Positions 21,414-31,266 of a DNA stretch of 64,000 nt are shown here, one piece after another (positions within the stretch are counted from its first letter, which is position 1; each line of letters opens with the position of its first letter). The notes beneath the pieces were generated by a model. The model saw only the letters and a list, made by a program, of their open reading frames with translations, was not told where the DNA came from and did no database searches. The position numbers were made by a program, and so were the translations under genes. Location of the stretch: positions 25,687-89,686 of the forward strand of contig JANBPT010000056.1 in assembly GCA_027575765.1 (NCBI GenBank), given 5' to 3'. This stretch comes from Tieghemiomyces parasiticus. Its lineage: Eukaryota > Kickxellomycota > Dimargaritomycetes > Dimargaritales > Dimargaritaceae.

Positions 21414-22530
21414 TCAACAGCGGTGGGCGGGCCACAAAGTCCCCCGGGTATAATAACTATAGGCCAGACTAAGGTGAGTACAATTCACTATGAAGGTACC
21501 GCCCGCCCGGCAGTGATTGGGTGGCTCGGCGGGCCTCAGGAAATGGGTTACGCACCAGTCATAATTGCTGACGCACATCCGGTACACACGTTGTCGCCTA
21601 GCGCAACCCTCACAATGAAGTGCATTAGCCGCTGCGGCTCCTCTGGATAACGTCAGTTGCACTTGCCAGTCAAATGGCCCACCGAACAGCAACCCAGCCA
21701 GTTCTGCAGTAATTTTGAGGATAGAAGGGTCGAGAACCCAGCGGGAATCACCCGGATTGTATTGGCTAGTACAGGACGGCGTCCCTCGACCTAGGCAGAA
21801 CGGTAGTAAGGCTAAACCAAGCCAATGCACTGGTAACATTAACCTCCTCAGTTGCCTAAGTGAAATAACAGCTCTGTTGGTCTCGTACAGTAGAATCCTC
21901 ACCTCCTGGCCAGTGTGGGGTCGGTAATTGAGATCATCCGAGCGGAACTGCACATGTGTCACGCAGTGTATACCATTCACTAGTGATTTCTCCCAGATCC
22001 CTTCAGCGCAGAGTAATGTGGGAGCGAACTGAGACATACGGAGAAAGTATTTGGTGAAGGCTGCTCTGATAATATCGCTTTACCTGCCATACTTGGACAT
22101 CCTGGCCGGCCTAATCCTGTGTGAGCCTGATAGTTATGGAGCCGACGGCCCAGTTCAATGCATTGGTGGGGTGGGGTGGGAGCTTAGTAAACAACACAGC
22201 CAGGGGCCTATAACGAGCGTAGTAGCAATCGACCTGTCATTGAAGTTTAACGTACCGTTCTTTTTTATCACTGCCGTTATTGCCCGTGACAGTGTGATGG
22301 TGCAGTTAAATTGCCGGGGCCAAAGCCTACTCACTGTCATTTCCAAGCGACGACACCAGTGGTCAACCAGGCGACGAACGTTCGGCCAGCGAGTGTCCAC
22401 CCAGCGATTCACCGAGTTGCCGCAGTCATTACTGTGATCTGTCCCATTGCCTGCCTTCGCCCCGATTACCTGGCTGTCAAATGGGTAATAGTTCAGGAAC
22501 TGCACATACAACACCGTAGACCTATAGGAA
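21414..22530 (-). CDS. Possible multi-exon gene, unrecognised, ends unresolved
   Basis: Several minus-strand stretches read like exons of one gene: a piece ending NYYPFDSQ before a GTAATC donor near 22477, a piece with SVNRWVDTRWPNVRRL ending before GTGAGT near 22337, a piece from about 22030 with VNGIHCVTHVQFRSDDLNY, and a Cys-rich end (GDSRWVLDPSILKITAEL, VYRMCVSNYDWC) closing with TAG-type stop at 21414. A GTACGAG...ACTAG intron of about 130 nt joins the last two in phase. The overall start was not found, and the join between the upper and lower halves is uncertain. Amino-acid content (Trp, Cys, Tyr) is protein-like, but no domain was recognised. It could also be a decayed gene. Confidence 0.3.
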
Positions 22531-24741
22531 CCTAGTTTTCGAAGGCTGTGGCCAGGTCAGTCACTGGTATGACTTAGGCTAGGCTACTCGAACCGATCTA
22601 CAATCTGCTACCCACCCACCCAGTCCTACGAGTACATCTTGCCGGTTGACTTGTGAGCAACGCAACTCCCTGCAGACCTTGACCTCATCCTCTGCCTTAT
22701 ATTTATGTCAGTCAACCAATAATCCTAATGGTGCCACCTGCACAAACAACGCCACACGGGGAGTCTCGCTCATCCATTCCCTGCTCAGTTACTATCTCCT
22801 CCGCCTATCTACATACTGTGGGCTTCACCCCGAGGCCAAGGACGCTCACAACTCCTTCCATGTTACATGAATGGCTTTCTCCGTCCTGAATGGCTCCAAA
22901 GACGAGCACCGGATTACATTAGCTGACTTCACAGCTGGAGGTTTCTACCATCCCCTCCTTCAACTGCGAAGGATGCAGCTGCGGAAACTGCCATCAATGA
23001 TTCAAGTCGGTATGCCATTTAATCGCCTCTAACCACCCCCTACCGCCCCAGCCAACAGACACCTTCGATTATCTGAATTAGCCAACTTTACTGAATCATT
23101 GCTATTTTTTCCACTTCTGAAGTATTAAGTGCTTTTGATAGCATTTCCAGGTTCGGAGCGGGACGCCGAAGCTCTAGCTGATATAGTACTTCACGGATAC
23201 CTGTCCACATCTACGCGACACCCAGGCATGGTGAGAAGATATACGAATGCAGCTTTGATAGCAAGAAACTGATTGTGATATCCTAATGAGCCCTCAGTTA
23301 CCTGGTTTTTCGCTAGGTCCGCCTCGGTCTACAACGGTAGGCATTGTGAGCAGGTAACTTAGAGAACGGGGCCTTCTACATGGGTTTCTAGTCTAAGGCA
23401 GAGCGGTTTGATTTAATCGATCAGTGCTGTTAGCGATCCCCTAATTTGAACTGACAGGATAATAAACGCCACCTACGTCAGGCTCGGTTCCTATCATTTT
23501 CGACGTCAGGGTCCAGATTACCAGCTACATTGGAAATACAGAATCCTCTATTTCCTCATACCAAGGTTCACCATTCGGTGATGGCGTATAGATACCTTAT
23601 AGGGTTCGCCACGAATAGCGACAATCCCGGACCACTGTGTTTGGCTGCCTTTACCAATCCACCCCGTGTCTCGCTATGCTGACCGAGCGCTAGCTAGTCG
23701 ATGCCTATTGGTACAATGAGGTGAAGTGAATCCGTTAGTGATAGACTCGCCTGGATTCCACTGCTCTCTATGCCCCTCCTTCCCACTCACTCCTTGGATT
23801 CGGTGGTCTGCAAGATCCAATCGGATTATCGAAAATTGTGCCCTACATCAAGTGAATTATCCGTCTTAATCCATAGCCCCCTCTCCGTCTCTATGATATT
23901 AGAGAGGGAAGAAGGCACGCAATATAATTTAGCCACTGTATAGAGGGTGCCCTGTTCCACTGTTCCACATCAGCCGTTTACTAATGAGATCTGATTCCAA
24001 GGTTTCCCGGGGGGATTGTATACTCGCTGGCTTGGCATTGATTGGTGCCTACAATACCGAATACCTTCAAACGCAGTCGAATTTACCAACGAGGCTAATG
24101 TGTGCTCGTTGGGCGACGTAGATGCCCTGAGGTAGATTAATCTGTTTTCCCTCTAAGGCCAAAAACTTGCCACCAGGGATTTTCGTTTAGCTTATCCTGT
24201 TTATAGGACCATGTCAGGACCACCCCGTTGACGGGGTAAGGGTCGAAAAAGACATAGTAAACTAGGAGATTGGATCCCATTGGCAGATTCTCCAATAAGT
24301 GGTCTGGCGTTGCCGAGTATCTCGTTAGAAAGAGCAACCGCTGAGAGTTGACAGCCAGTGCCAATGTATTTTGACGTTTCGCAGGGTGAATATATTTAAT
24401 GCAACTACTAATCAAAGGCGCGTCACGCGGAAGGGGCGGTGACGTAGATTGAGCCGCAAGCAAGTGGCAGTTAGGAATAGAACAAATGACAAGCAAGACC
24501 TGTTTTCACGCGGGGAAGGTTCGTGCATATGTATAAAAAAAGTAGACCAGGCGATGGGGTCTGTTCGCTAGTAAGTACTGACTGGTAAATAGGGCCAGGT
24601 TGCCATAGCCATGCCAGGGGCTACTCGCTGGGGGAGAGGTGATCGGCTGGAAAACAGTGCACCCATAATCAGAGATGAGGCAGCCACCGGATAATACCAT
24701 CCCCATCTTCAATCAAGAAATGGATAAATGTTGCACCGCGG
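22531..24741. other. Gene-poor block with one unexplained minus-strand frame
   Basis: About 2.2 kb without a supported gene. The minus-strand frame 24137-24496 has plausible protein-like content (SATPDHLLENLPMGSNLL, YYVFFDPYPVNGVVLTW) but no known motif and no confirmed start; it may be an exon of a gene continuing to either side. The rest is AT-balanced with many stops in all frames. Confidence 0.35.
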
Positions 24742-25233
24742 CTAGAGAGAACGGTACCCGAATAGACCCGCTCTTCCACAATAGGCACTTGACCGCCCAC
24801 AAAGCGCCTGCGGACCGCAGCACAGGCCGGACGGGCACGGGTGATATGCGTCGCAATACCCGGCCACATTCTCGGCAGGAGCCGGAGATGCGATGTAACA
24901 TGGCCCATTCTGACAGCCCGTCCCACAATAGTCCGGGGTCGATCCACAGTAGCCGTACGAGCTGCAGCAGAGGTCATTAGGGCAGCCATTGGTATCGCTG
25001 CACCGACCTTCAGGTAACTTGGTGGAGGCGACGGTGGGACTATCGAAGCAGGCACCGCCTTGGCAGCCACGGCCACAGTACTGAGTGCTACTGCCACAGT
25101 AGCCGTAGGCGCTGCAACAGAGGCCGGCTGCGCAGGGTTGAGTGGGGCTGCAGGTACCGTCCGTTCGGTCGGGGCGGCCACTGGTAAGCGTGGCGTAAAA
25201 GGTGGCTAGGACGAGGGTGAGAACGACGCGCAT
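24742..25233 (-). CDS. Secreted chitin-binding protein with CBM18 (hevein) repeats
   Basis: Single frame, 163 residues. Signal peptide at 1-19 ([19 protein letters not shown]). Two complete hevein-type CBM18 modules follow: module 1 [20 protein letters not shown] with [11 protein letters not shown], and module 2 with [15 protein letters not shown] and [11 protein letters not shown]. Each has eight cysteines and the Ser-x-Tyr-Gly-Tyr sugar-binding face. A third module ([22 protein letters not shown]) keeps six cysteines but then runs into AGLFGYRSL and a stop, losing the last Cys pair and the aromatic binding residues. Such proteins bind chitin outside the cell; in fungi they protect the wall or act in contact with other organisms. 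A TATA box lies about 100 bases upstream. A missed 3' intron could restore a longer end, but none was obvious. Confidence 0.9.
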   Translation of the reverse strand: MRVVLTLVLATFYATLTSGRPDRTDGTCSPTQPCAAGLCCSAYGYCGSSTQYCGRGCQGGACFDSPTVASTKLPEGRCSDTNGCPNDLCCSSYGYCGSTPDYCGTGCQNGPCYIASPAPAENVAGYCDAYHPCPSGLCCGPQALCGRSSAYCGRAGLFGYRSL

Positions 25234-25334
25234 GGTGAGGATTGAAGGGTGGTCAGTAAATACTGCAAGTCGCTGTGACCAATAATAGAAAAGGTGGTAT
25301 ACGATGGCAGTCGTACTGGCTGTGAATGCGTCCA

Positions 25335-25342
25335 TTTTTATA
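25335..25342 (-). promoter_or_regulatory. Probable TATA box of the CBM18 gene
   Basis: TATAAAAA on the minus strand, about 100 bases upstream of the CBM18 start codon. Strand and distance fit. Confidence 0.55.
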
Positions 25343-26632
25343 CACTCGGTGAATACTACTAGCGGGCAACGTCCGGCAGAGACAAAGTAAAGAAGTTGAT
25401 ATATAGCGTTGGTTTCACTTTCATCAATCGGGTATCTTAACCTTGGCAGAGGCGGTCATTTCTAGGCCTCTAAGATGCGATCACCAAGGGGGTTTGTCTA
25501 TCATATAATCAAATGCCTACCAGAAGCAAAGCGTTCGAGATCCTGGCTGAAAATGATGTAACAGGAGGTAGGGTGCCACTCAAACAAAGAATTCTGAGGT
25601 GCTTTAGCTTTCAAGACCGCGGCAAAAGGTTCGATTCATATCTCGTTTTCATCCCAAACTAAATATGATAAAGAGTCCCAGTTCGTATATAAGCAGTATG
25701 GAAATGTTAGTATACGTCCGGCATCAGCAACATTGTGATACGTCATTCGGAAACGTTGAGTCGTTCTAAGGTAGCAGAGCGATGGGATGGATTACTGGTG
25801 CTTCGGAATCTTGGTTTCCGAGTTATCAAACCCTAACGGCCAAGCCCTGCTGGGCGGGTTAGCCGTTCTCACTCAACCGACTCGACGCCTATGCCATAAC
25901 AGCGCAAGCGAAATCGCACCAAGTACCCAGCCACTACTTGGGTGGCCACTTGAGTACACTTGCTCTTAACCTAGGTCGTATACACTGGCATGTGGGGCGC
26001 GAAGGATGCCGCATGGGCTTCTAAGGTGTCTATTGTATTTAACGCCTCTGCCTTGCCGTTCTAGATTCCTAAACTACATGCGCTACCCGGCTATAAGTGC
26101 CGTGACTTCCAAGTTTGGCGTGGGTGCTGTAGTCAGCATAATGTCTAAACACTGTGCCCCCCCTGATATAACAGCTGTATCTGGTACGAAATGGGAATGG
26201 CTTTGGTCTCTATCTGGTAGCAGCTCCGTCCTGCAAATTGCGGTGTCTTATAACTTCGTCGAGCAGCCCGCGAGTCAGGATGATGCATCAGCTAATATGG
26301 GATATCGGCTGGCCAGAAGGACCGACAAGACATCGTGTTCGGGTCAAAAATTAGAGTCACCACGTCTGGGAGACGAGGATGATACAGTGGGAATATGTGA
26401 AGGCTGTAGCATCAAGAACATAGCTGACTGTTCTGGCCTGGGCCGCAATACGGCATGAGTGGATGCCTGTCGTGAAGTTTTCAGTACATTGGGGGACCCC
26501 TGAAATGTGCACGGAAACATAAAATGATGAGAAGTAAAATCGATACGATCTCTAAAGACCAGGTTGCCAGGTTACCTCTAATCGCTCTTTTCACTATCAA
26601 AACGGGCCACCAAAGCTATGAAAAGCTAATCC

Positions 26633-26677
26633 CCGCTGGGTTGGGTTTTACTCAAGGGTTCAACCTTTACCCAGCGG
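26633..26677. repeat. Nested inverted repeat / hairpin
   Basis: CCGCTGGGT at 26633-26641 pairs perfectly with ACCCAGCGG at 26669-26677, and inside them AAGGGTT-C-AACCTT forms a second small stem. It is not a recognisable tRNA. It may be a structured remnant or chance. Confidence 0.5.
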
Positions 26678-28017
26678 AGTCTGCCTGTACTGGTGTAGAC
26701 CGTCTGGCCAGCTTTGGGCACAAATACGGTTCTCGCGTCGATCGATACTATCTAACGGCCACTAGACCATTTCTCTAGGTAAGCATGTTTCTGCCTCTTT
26801 ATATTTAGTTGTCATGCCAACGGCAACCTACTAGATAGTTCTATCGGCGGTTGGTAGCCACCCGAGGGTCCAAGGTGAAGTGGGGGACGGACGGGGATGT
26901 CAAAGTGCCATTGAGACCGGCGCAAACGACAGCGGGCGAATGACCGGCGGTGCTTCCGATAGGCCAACGTTTTCCGCATGGCACCCAATGTGGGCACCGT
27001 GAGCGATGCTGGGAAACCAAATCCTCCACAGTGCCTACTAAAACGGATAACCCGAGTGGTTCGGATTGTCAAGTGCACCCGCCCACTGTCAAACCCTCCG
27101 TTCACTTACTGTGAGTACGGGCTTGGCCATTCGCCAGTGCGGTATGTCTGCTTGTCTTTTCATTGAGACGAAACTGACCATTGGTCAGACCAAGTTTGGC
27201 ATATTACGTTGCCGAAAAAAAGCTACTCATCTTTGATTATAGGTCTATTTTTTCTATCGTGTGAGTTTGAGCAGATGTAGCGATGACCAAGAGGCAGCCT
27301 ACTCCTTTTTTCTTTTTACTTTACACCCGGCCGCCCACACGAAATGGCACCCAAGAAGGCAATGCATTAGGCAGCCGCACGCACTACGCTGCATGGCGAG
27401 GTTTCCTTCCCTAGCCTTGCACCTACTTAGCTGAGACAATAACGGATCAGCCCAAGTGTGGCCACCGGCTAGGGTGTGAAAGGTATGAAACTTGCCGCCC
27501 TCAGCACCTACCCCCTGAAAGGAAGCGAGCACACTAGGTTCTCCCCAACCAGTTGGCTGGCTTTTCATGAAGCAAACCGGAGCCAAACGGCACCACTTCC
27601 ATCAAGTAGCCGTGATCCATCCACTAATCGGGGGAGGGCGGGTTGGCCCGTTTGTCTCCCTGCCACTTTTCAGACGCTTGGCTTATTTTTTGCATAGTAC
27701 ATTCACTTGGTGGGGCAGTGTCGGACCTTTAAAAGGCAGCCAGGCTCCGCCTGAGTCATGATGGTATCCACTTTTCTTTTGCCTGCACTTTAAATACACC
27801 ATTGACCTGATTTTTACCGTTTTCACCTCGTATATCTCTTTCTTTAACGGCACGGCTTCCCACCTTACGTCCCAATCTCACCACCCCTGTACACTATTCC
27901 CCTAATCAGAGTTGCCATCGCATCACACCTCTTTTTTTGTTAAGTTTCGACCGCGCAGTATTGATCGATTATCCGCCTGTACCTACCCGCCTCTAAACCA
28001 CCACCCCTCCCGTCACC

Positions 28018-28698
28018 ATGTTCTCTCTGTGCTTCGGTAAGAAGAAGAAGGCCAAGAGCACTTCCGCCGGATCCGACCGGGCGGTGCCGACGGGTATGCA
28101 CCACGAGACCAAGGATATTAGCATGGCGCCCACCAAATCCCAATCAACGGCCACTCAGCAGCGTCCCGCTATGCCCACCAGCCCGAGTCGCGGTACCGTG
28201 CACAACAGTCCAGTCCCGGGGCACTCCTCCGCCGCCGCCCCGGCGCCGATGGCCGCTGTCCAGACCCACTCGGACACTACAAACAGTCACAGCGCCACTG
28301 GTGCCGCCACCAACGGAGCTCCGGTCGTCACGTCGCCAATGCGCCAGCAGCAGATGGCCAACCTGGACGAGGGTCTCCTAGCGACGGTCATCGACAAGAT
28401 CTACGAGTACTGTCTGGCTGACGACCGGGTGCGCCACTACTTCCGCAGCGCCGACCGGAAACGTTTGAGTAACATGCAGCTTAAGTTCCTCAAACACGCC
28501 GTGGCTGGTTCCCCATACAACGTCTCCGGTATGCGGCAGGCCCACCGGCGTATGGTCGACCTCAAGGATTACCATTTCGATGCCATCCTCGAGAACTGGC
28601 GGAAGGCCTTCATCGATTGCGGCGTTCCTGACGATTACACTGAACTTATCCTAGCTGTGGCCGAGCAATCGCGGGACGATATCCTTGGCCGGTCCTAA
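28018..28698 (+). CDS. Truncated-hemoglobin (trHb) protein with long N-terminal extension
   Basis: Single-exon, 226 residues. The C-terminal half (about 105-222) matches the 2-on-2 truncated globin fold: helix A/B ATVIDKIYEYCLADDRV with a B-helix Tyr near the heme pocket, then FRSADRKRLSNMQLKFLKHAV, a short YNVSG loop, MRQAHRRM carrying the expected proximal histidine of helix F, and the final helices DYHFDAILENWRKAF and LILAVAEQSRDDI. Such proteins bind oxygen or nitric oxide. The first ~104 residues are an extension absent from ordinary trHbs: MFSLCFGKKKKAK, a Cys next to a polybasic run, then a Ser/Thr/Ala/Pro-rich linker. The Cys-plus-Lys start could allow palmitoylation and membrane attachment (inference). 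The exact trHb group cannot be assigned with certainty. Confidence 0.88.
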   Translation: MFSLCFGKKKKAKSTSAGSDRAVPTGMHHETKDISMAPTKSQSTATQQRPAMPTSPSRGTVHNSPVPGHSSAAAPAPMAAVQTHSDTTNSHSATGAATNGAPVVTSPMRQQQMANLDEGLLATVIDKIYEYCLADDRVRHYFRSADRKRLSNMQLKFLKHAVAGSPYNVSGMRQAHRRMVDLKDYHFDAILENWRKAFIDCGVPDDYTELILAVAEQSRDDILGRS

Positions 28699-29268
28699 GC
28701 CATTGGATGTGGTCTTTGGATGCTCTTCGCTCCTCTTGAACTTCATTTTTTTCCCTCCAATTTCTTTAAGCATCGCTACTTCTCGGCTCATTTTCGTTCT
28801 ACCTGGTTCCCTCTGTTTCCTCGATTTTCTACTATCCGACCGGTCTTCGATACGCAAAATGCTCCTCACTATTAAACTATCTGAGTGATTAAGTACCATG
28901 TTTTCAATTACCATGTGGACATACTAAAGCCTTTACCTTTGCATTGGCTAAGGTGCAGAAGACACTGGCTAGCCGGTTAACATTTTTAACTCCCGAGCCA
29001 GCCATCACATAGTACAGCATGGTTATGATCAGAAGGGGGAGTTGAGCCGGGTTAGCAGAGATCTTTGAGCTTGCGGTGTACAATGCTTTGCATCCCATTC
29101 TCCTGGACCTAAGGTGAATTGCATGGCACTCTAAAATATCGTAGCTTTCTTCAACCTTGTTATCGCCCCCCTCTCTACTTCACCGTCGCGATCTTGGCCA
29201 TCCTGTACTTGCCTCCCGCATATCCATAGTACCCGCCGCCGACCTGATTCGCTGCCATCCCAAGAGTT
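28699..29268. other. Intergenic
   Basis: About 570 bases. T-rich 3' flank of the globin gene and a short upstream region of the AGGF1-like gene. No gene seen. Confidence 0.4.
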
Positions 29269-30927
29269 ATGGGTGACGCGAATGGGTTCGAGGATGAGCT
29301 CCAAGCCTACTATACCGCGGCACAGGGACACCCTGCTAACCAGCTGGCGTCAGAACAGGCCGAGCTGTCACTCCAGTCGCCGCCAACTGAAGCGCCGGCC
29401 ACTTCCAACGCGGCGCCGCCCCAGTTCATTCATCCGGCCTTGCCAGGATTTAAACCCACTCCGGACGACATTCGCTACTGGTACCATGCCGACCAAGGCC
29501 TCTGGTACGACGCCACCTCCGGTGTCTACTCGCGCTACGATGCGTCAACGTTTACCTACCAGCCCGTCGATATTGACACCCTCTTTGCCGTTGACGTTGA
29601 CACTGAAGGATACGACGATTACGCGGAAGCTTTTCCAGGATCACCGGTGACTTGGCCGGCCACGGAAGAATTTAATCCAGCGGCCTACGCCGACCTTGCC
29701 GAGGCAGAAGAACCCGCTATCGATGTAGGAGGGCAGGGGACGCTACGACTGGTGGTTCAGGAGTCCCCCACGTTACCGGTTGGTCATATCGCTGTCATCG
29801 ATACCCAGGGCACGTCGATCGGCCGGGACCGGCTACCGTATGACCGCCGGCTCCGGATCATGGACATGGCCACCTCCAAGTACCACGCCATTGTATTCCA
29901 CACAACCGATGACTACAATTTACCGACTGAGTCGGCTCTGCCCGCGCCTATACCCATTGGGCCGAGGCTACCGGATTTGGTGCCCTCGCAAGGGGAAACG
30001 TTAATACCAAATACCGCCCAAGAAAATGACCAACCACGAGATTCCTTGGTGCACCAAAGTAAGAACGAAAGCATCCAAGAAGCAGAGGGGACAGATGGTG
30101 AAGCGGAGGAAGGGACGTACGTAAGCGGCGGGGATGAACCGGAGGTAGACCCGATGGTTCCTGCCGAGCCCCCAATGGGCCAGTTCTATATTACGGACTG
30201 TGGGTCACAGCACGGCACCCTGGTCAACGGCACCCGGCTCTCCGCCCCCAAACAGTCCAGTCGCCCGCACGCCCTGGCTCATGGCGACGTGCTCACCGTG
30301 GGTACCACGACCTTTACTGTCCATCATCATCCGGAGATCCCGTGGGGCTGCTGCGCTGAGTGCCAGATTAACCAGGACAACCAGCTACCTCTACTGGAAT
30401 CGAGCTCCACGGATCCATCCACCGCGATGACCCCCGCCGATAGTTGGGAGGCACTAAGCCAACGGGGGCAACGGACGCTTTCGCCGACTCGTCGAGAAAT
30501 TGCGGCCAACTGGTCTCGGGAACTTAAGCGATTAAAACATCAGTACAGCCATACGGCGTCCTCCTCGGCCGTCCTATCCTCCGGGCCTATCCCGTCGACC
30601 CTCTACGTCGACCGCGCCGCCGCCCGCCGCGATACCCAGCCTACATCACGGGCGGGTCTTGGTCCACCTGCATCCCATCCTCGTGCTGACGTCCCGCCCA
30701 AGAAACCGCAACCGTCGAACGCCCAGAAGATGATGCTTAAGATGGGGTGGTCGGTCGGTAAGGGCCTGGGGAAGGATTTGCGTGGGCGCACAGAACCCGT
30801 GGCGGTAAAAATCAAGCGCACGACGGCTGGGTTGGGGGCCCAGGAATCAGTAGCTCCGACCGGCCAAGAGCGCGAAATGGCGCGGTTACGAGCGCTCACT
30901 CGCAAGCGGTATGAGGAGGGGCAGTGA
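29269..30927 (+). CDS. OCRE, FHA and G-patch domain protein (AGGF1-like)
   Basis: Single-exon, 552 residues. The domain order is that of AGGF1 (VG5Q). An OCRE aromatic repeat at about 64-105 (RYWYHADQGLWYDATSGVYS) is followed by an FHA phosphothreonine-binding domain starting near 165 (GHIAVIDTQGTSIGRDR, SKYHAIVF), interrupted by an acidic insert, and completed by FYITDCGSQHGTLVNGTRL. A G-patch sits near 480-520 (AQKMMLKMGWSVGKGLGK). OCRE plus G-patch indicates a nuclear RNA-processing factor that activates a DEAH helicase; FHA suggests recruitment to a phosphorylated partner (family knowledge). The acidic ~65-residue insert between the two halves of the FHA core is unusual. The start ATG follows directly on a leader without upstream in-frame ATGs nearby. 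Confidence 0.93.
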   Translation: MGDANGFEDELQAYYTAAQGHPANQLASEQAELSLQSPPTEAPATSNAAPPQFIHPALPGFKPTPDDIRYWYHADQGLWYDATSGVYSRYDASTFTYQPVDIDTLFAVDVDTEGYDDYAEAFPGSPVTWPATEEFNPAAYADLAEAEEPAIDVGGQGTLRLVVQESPTLPVGHIAVIDTQGTSIGRDRLPYDRRLRIMDMATSKYHAIVFHTTDDYNLPTESALPAPIPIGPRLPDLVPSQGETLIPNTAQENDQPRDSLVHQSKNESIQEAEGTDGEAEEGTYVSGGDEPEVDPMVPAEPPMGQFYITDCGSQHGTLVNGTRLSAPKQSSRPHALAHGDVLTVGTTTFTVHHHPEIPWGCCAECQINQDNQLPLLESSSTDPSTAMTPADSWEALSQRGQRTLSPTRREIAANWSRELKRLKHQYSHTASSSAVLSSGPIPSTLYVDRAAARRDTQPTSRAGLGPPASHPRADVPPKKPQPSNAQKMMLKMGWSVGKGLGKDLRGRTEPVAVKIKRTTAGLGAQESVAPTGQEREMARLRALTRKRYEEGQ

Positions 30928-31266
30928 CGGCCTGTTCAGTTGCAACTTTGTCGCCTAAGCACACGTTGGATCGTTTAATAAAACCAGGCTCACGAGGGGA
31001 GGGGAGAGAGAACAATGATAAGAAAAAGGAACAACAAAAAAGAGGAGGGGCGCGCAAGCACAGCGTTAGGTTACGAGGCAGCGTTGTTACAAGTACACAT
31101 GTCGGGGTAGAGAAAATACGCTAGGAGTGCGAGACGGTGTTATGAAAAAGGGTATCAATAGACCTAAAGGTTGGTACCAGATGGTTAGCTATAAAAAGAT
31201 GAGTTAGGGAAAGGCCAAACGAGTGGGGGTTCGTTCAGAAGCGGGAGGACCAGGAATTCTCCTTAT
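30928..31266. other. Convergent 3' intergenic region
   Basis: Purine-rich on the plus strand (30990-31060), between the AGGF1-like stop and the SMG5-like stop. No gene. Confidence 0.4.

Larger units (their letters stand above)
25234..28017. other. Gene-poor block between CBM18 and globin genes
   Basis: About 2.8 kb. Frames at 26006-26458 and 26524-26778 on the plus strand show no recognisable features. A hairpin-forming repeat lies at 26633-26677. From 27770 the plus strand turns pyrimidine-rich, leading into the globin gene. Confidence 0.4.

Noticed and set aside
25620..25660. GGTTCGATTC near 25630 as a tRNA T-arm
   Set aside because: The flanking bases do not form a T stem or an acceptor stem. 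No tRNA could be folded here or elsewhere in the window.
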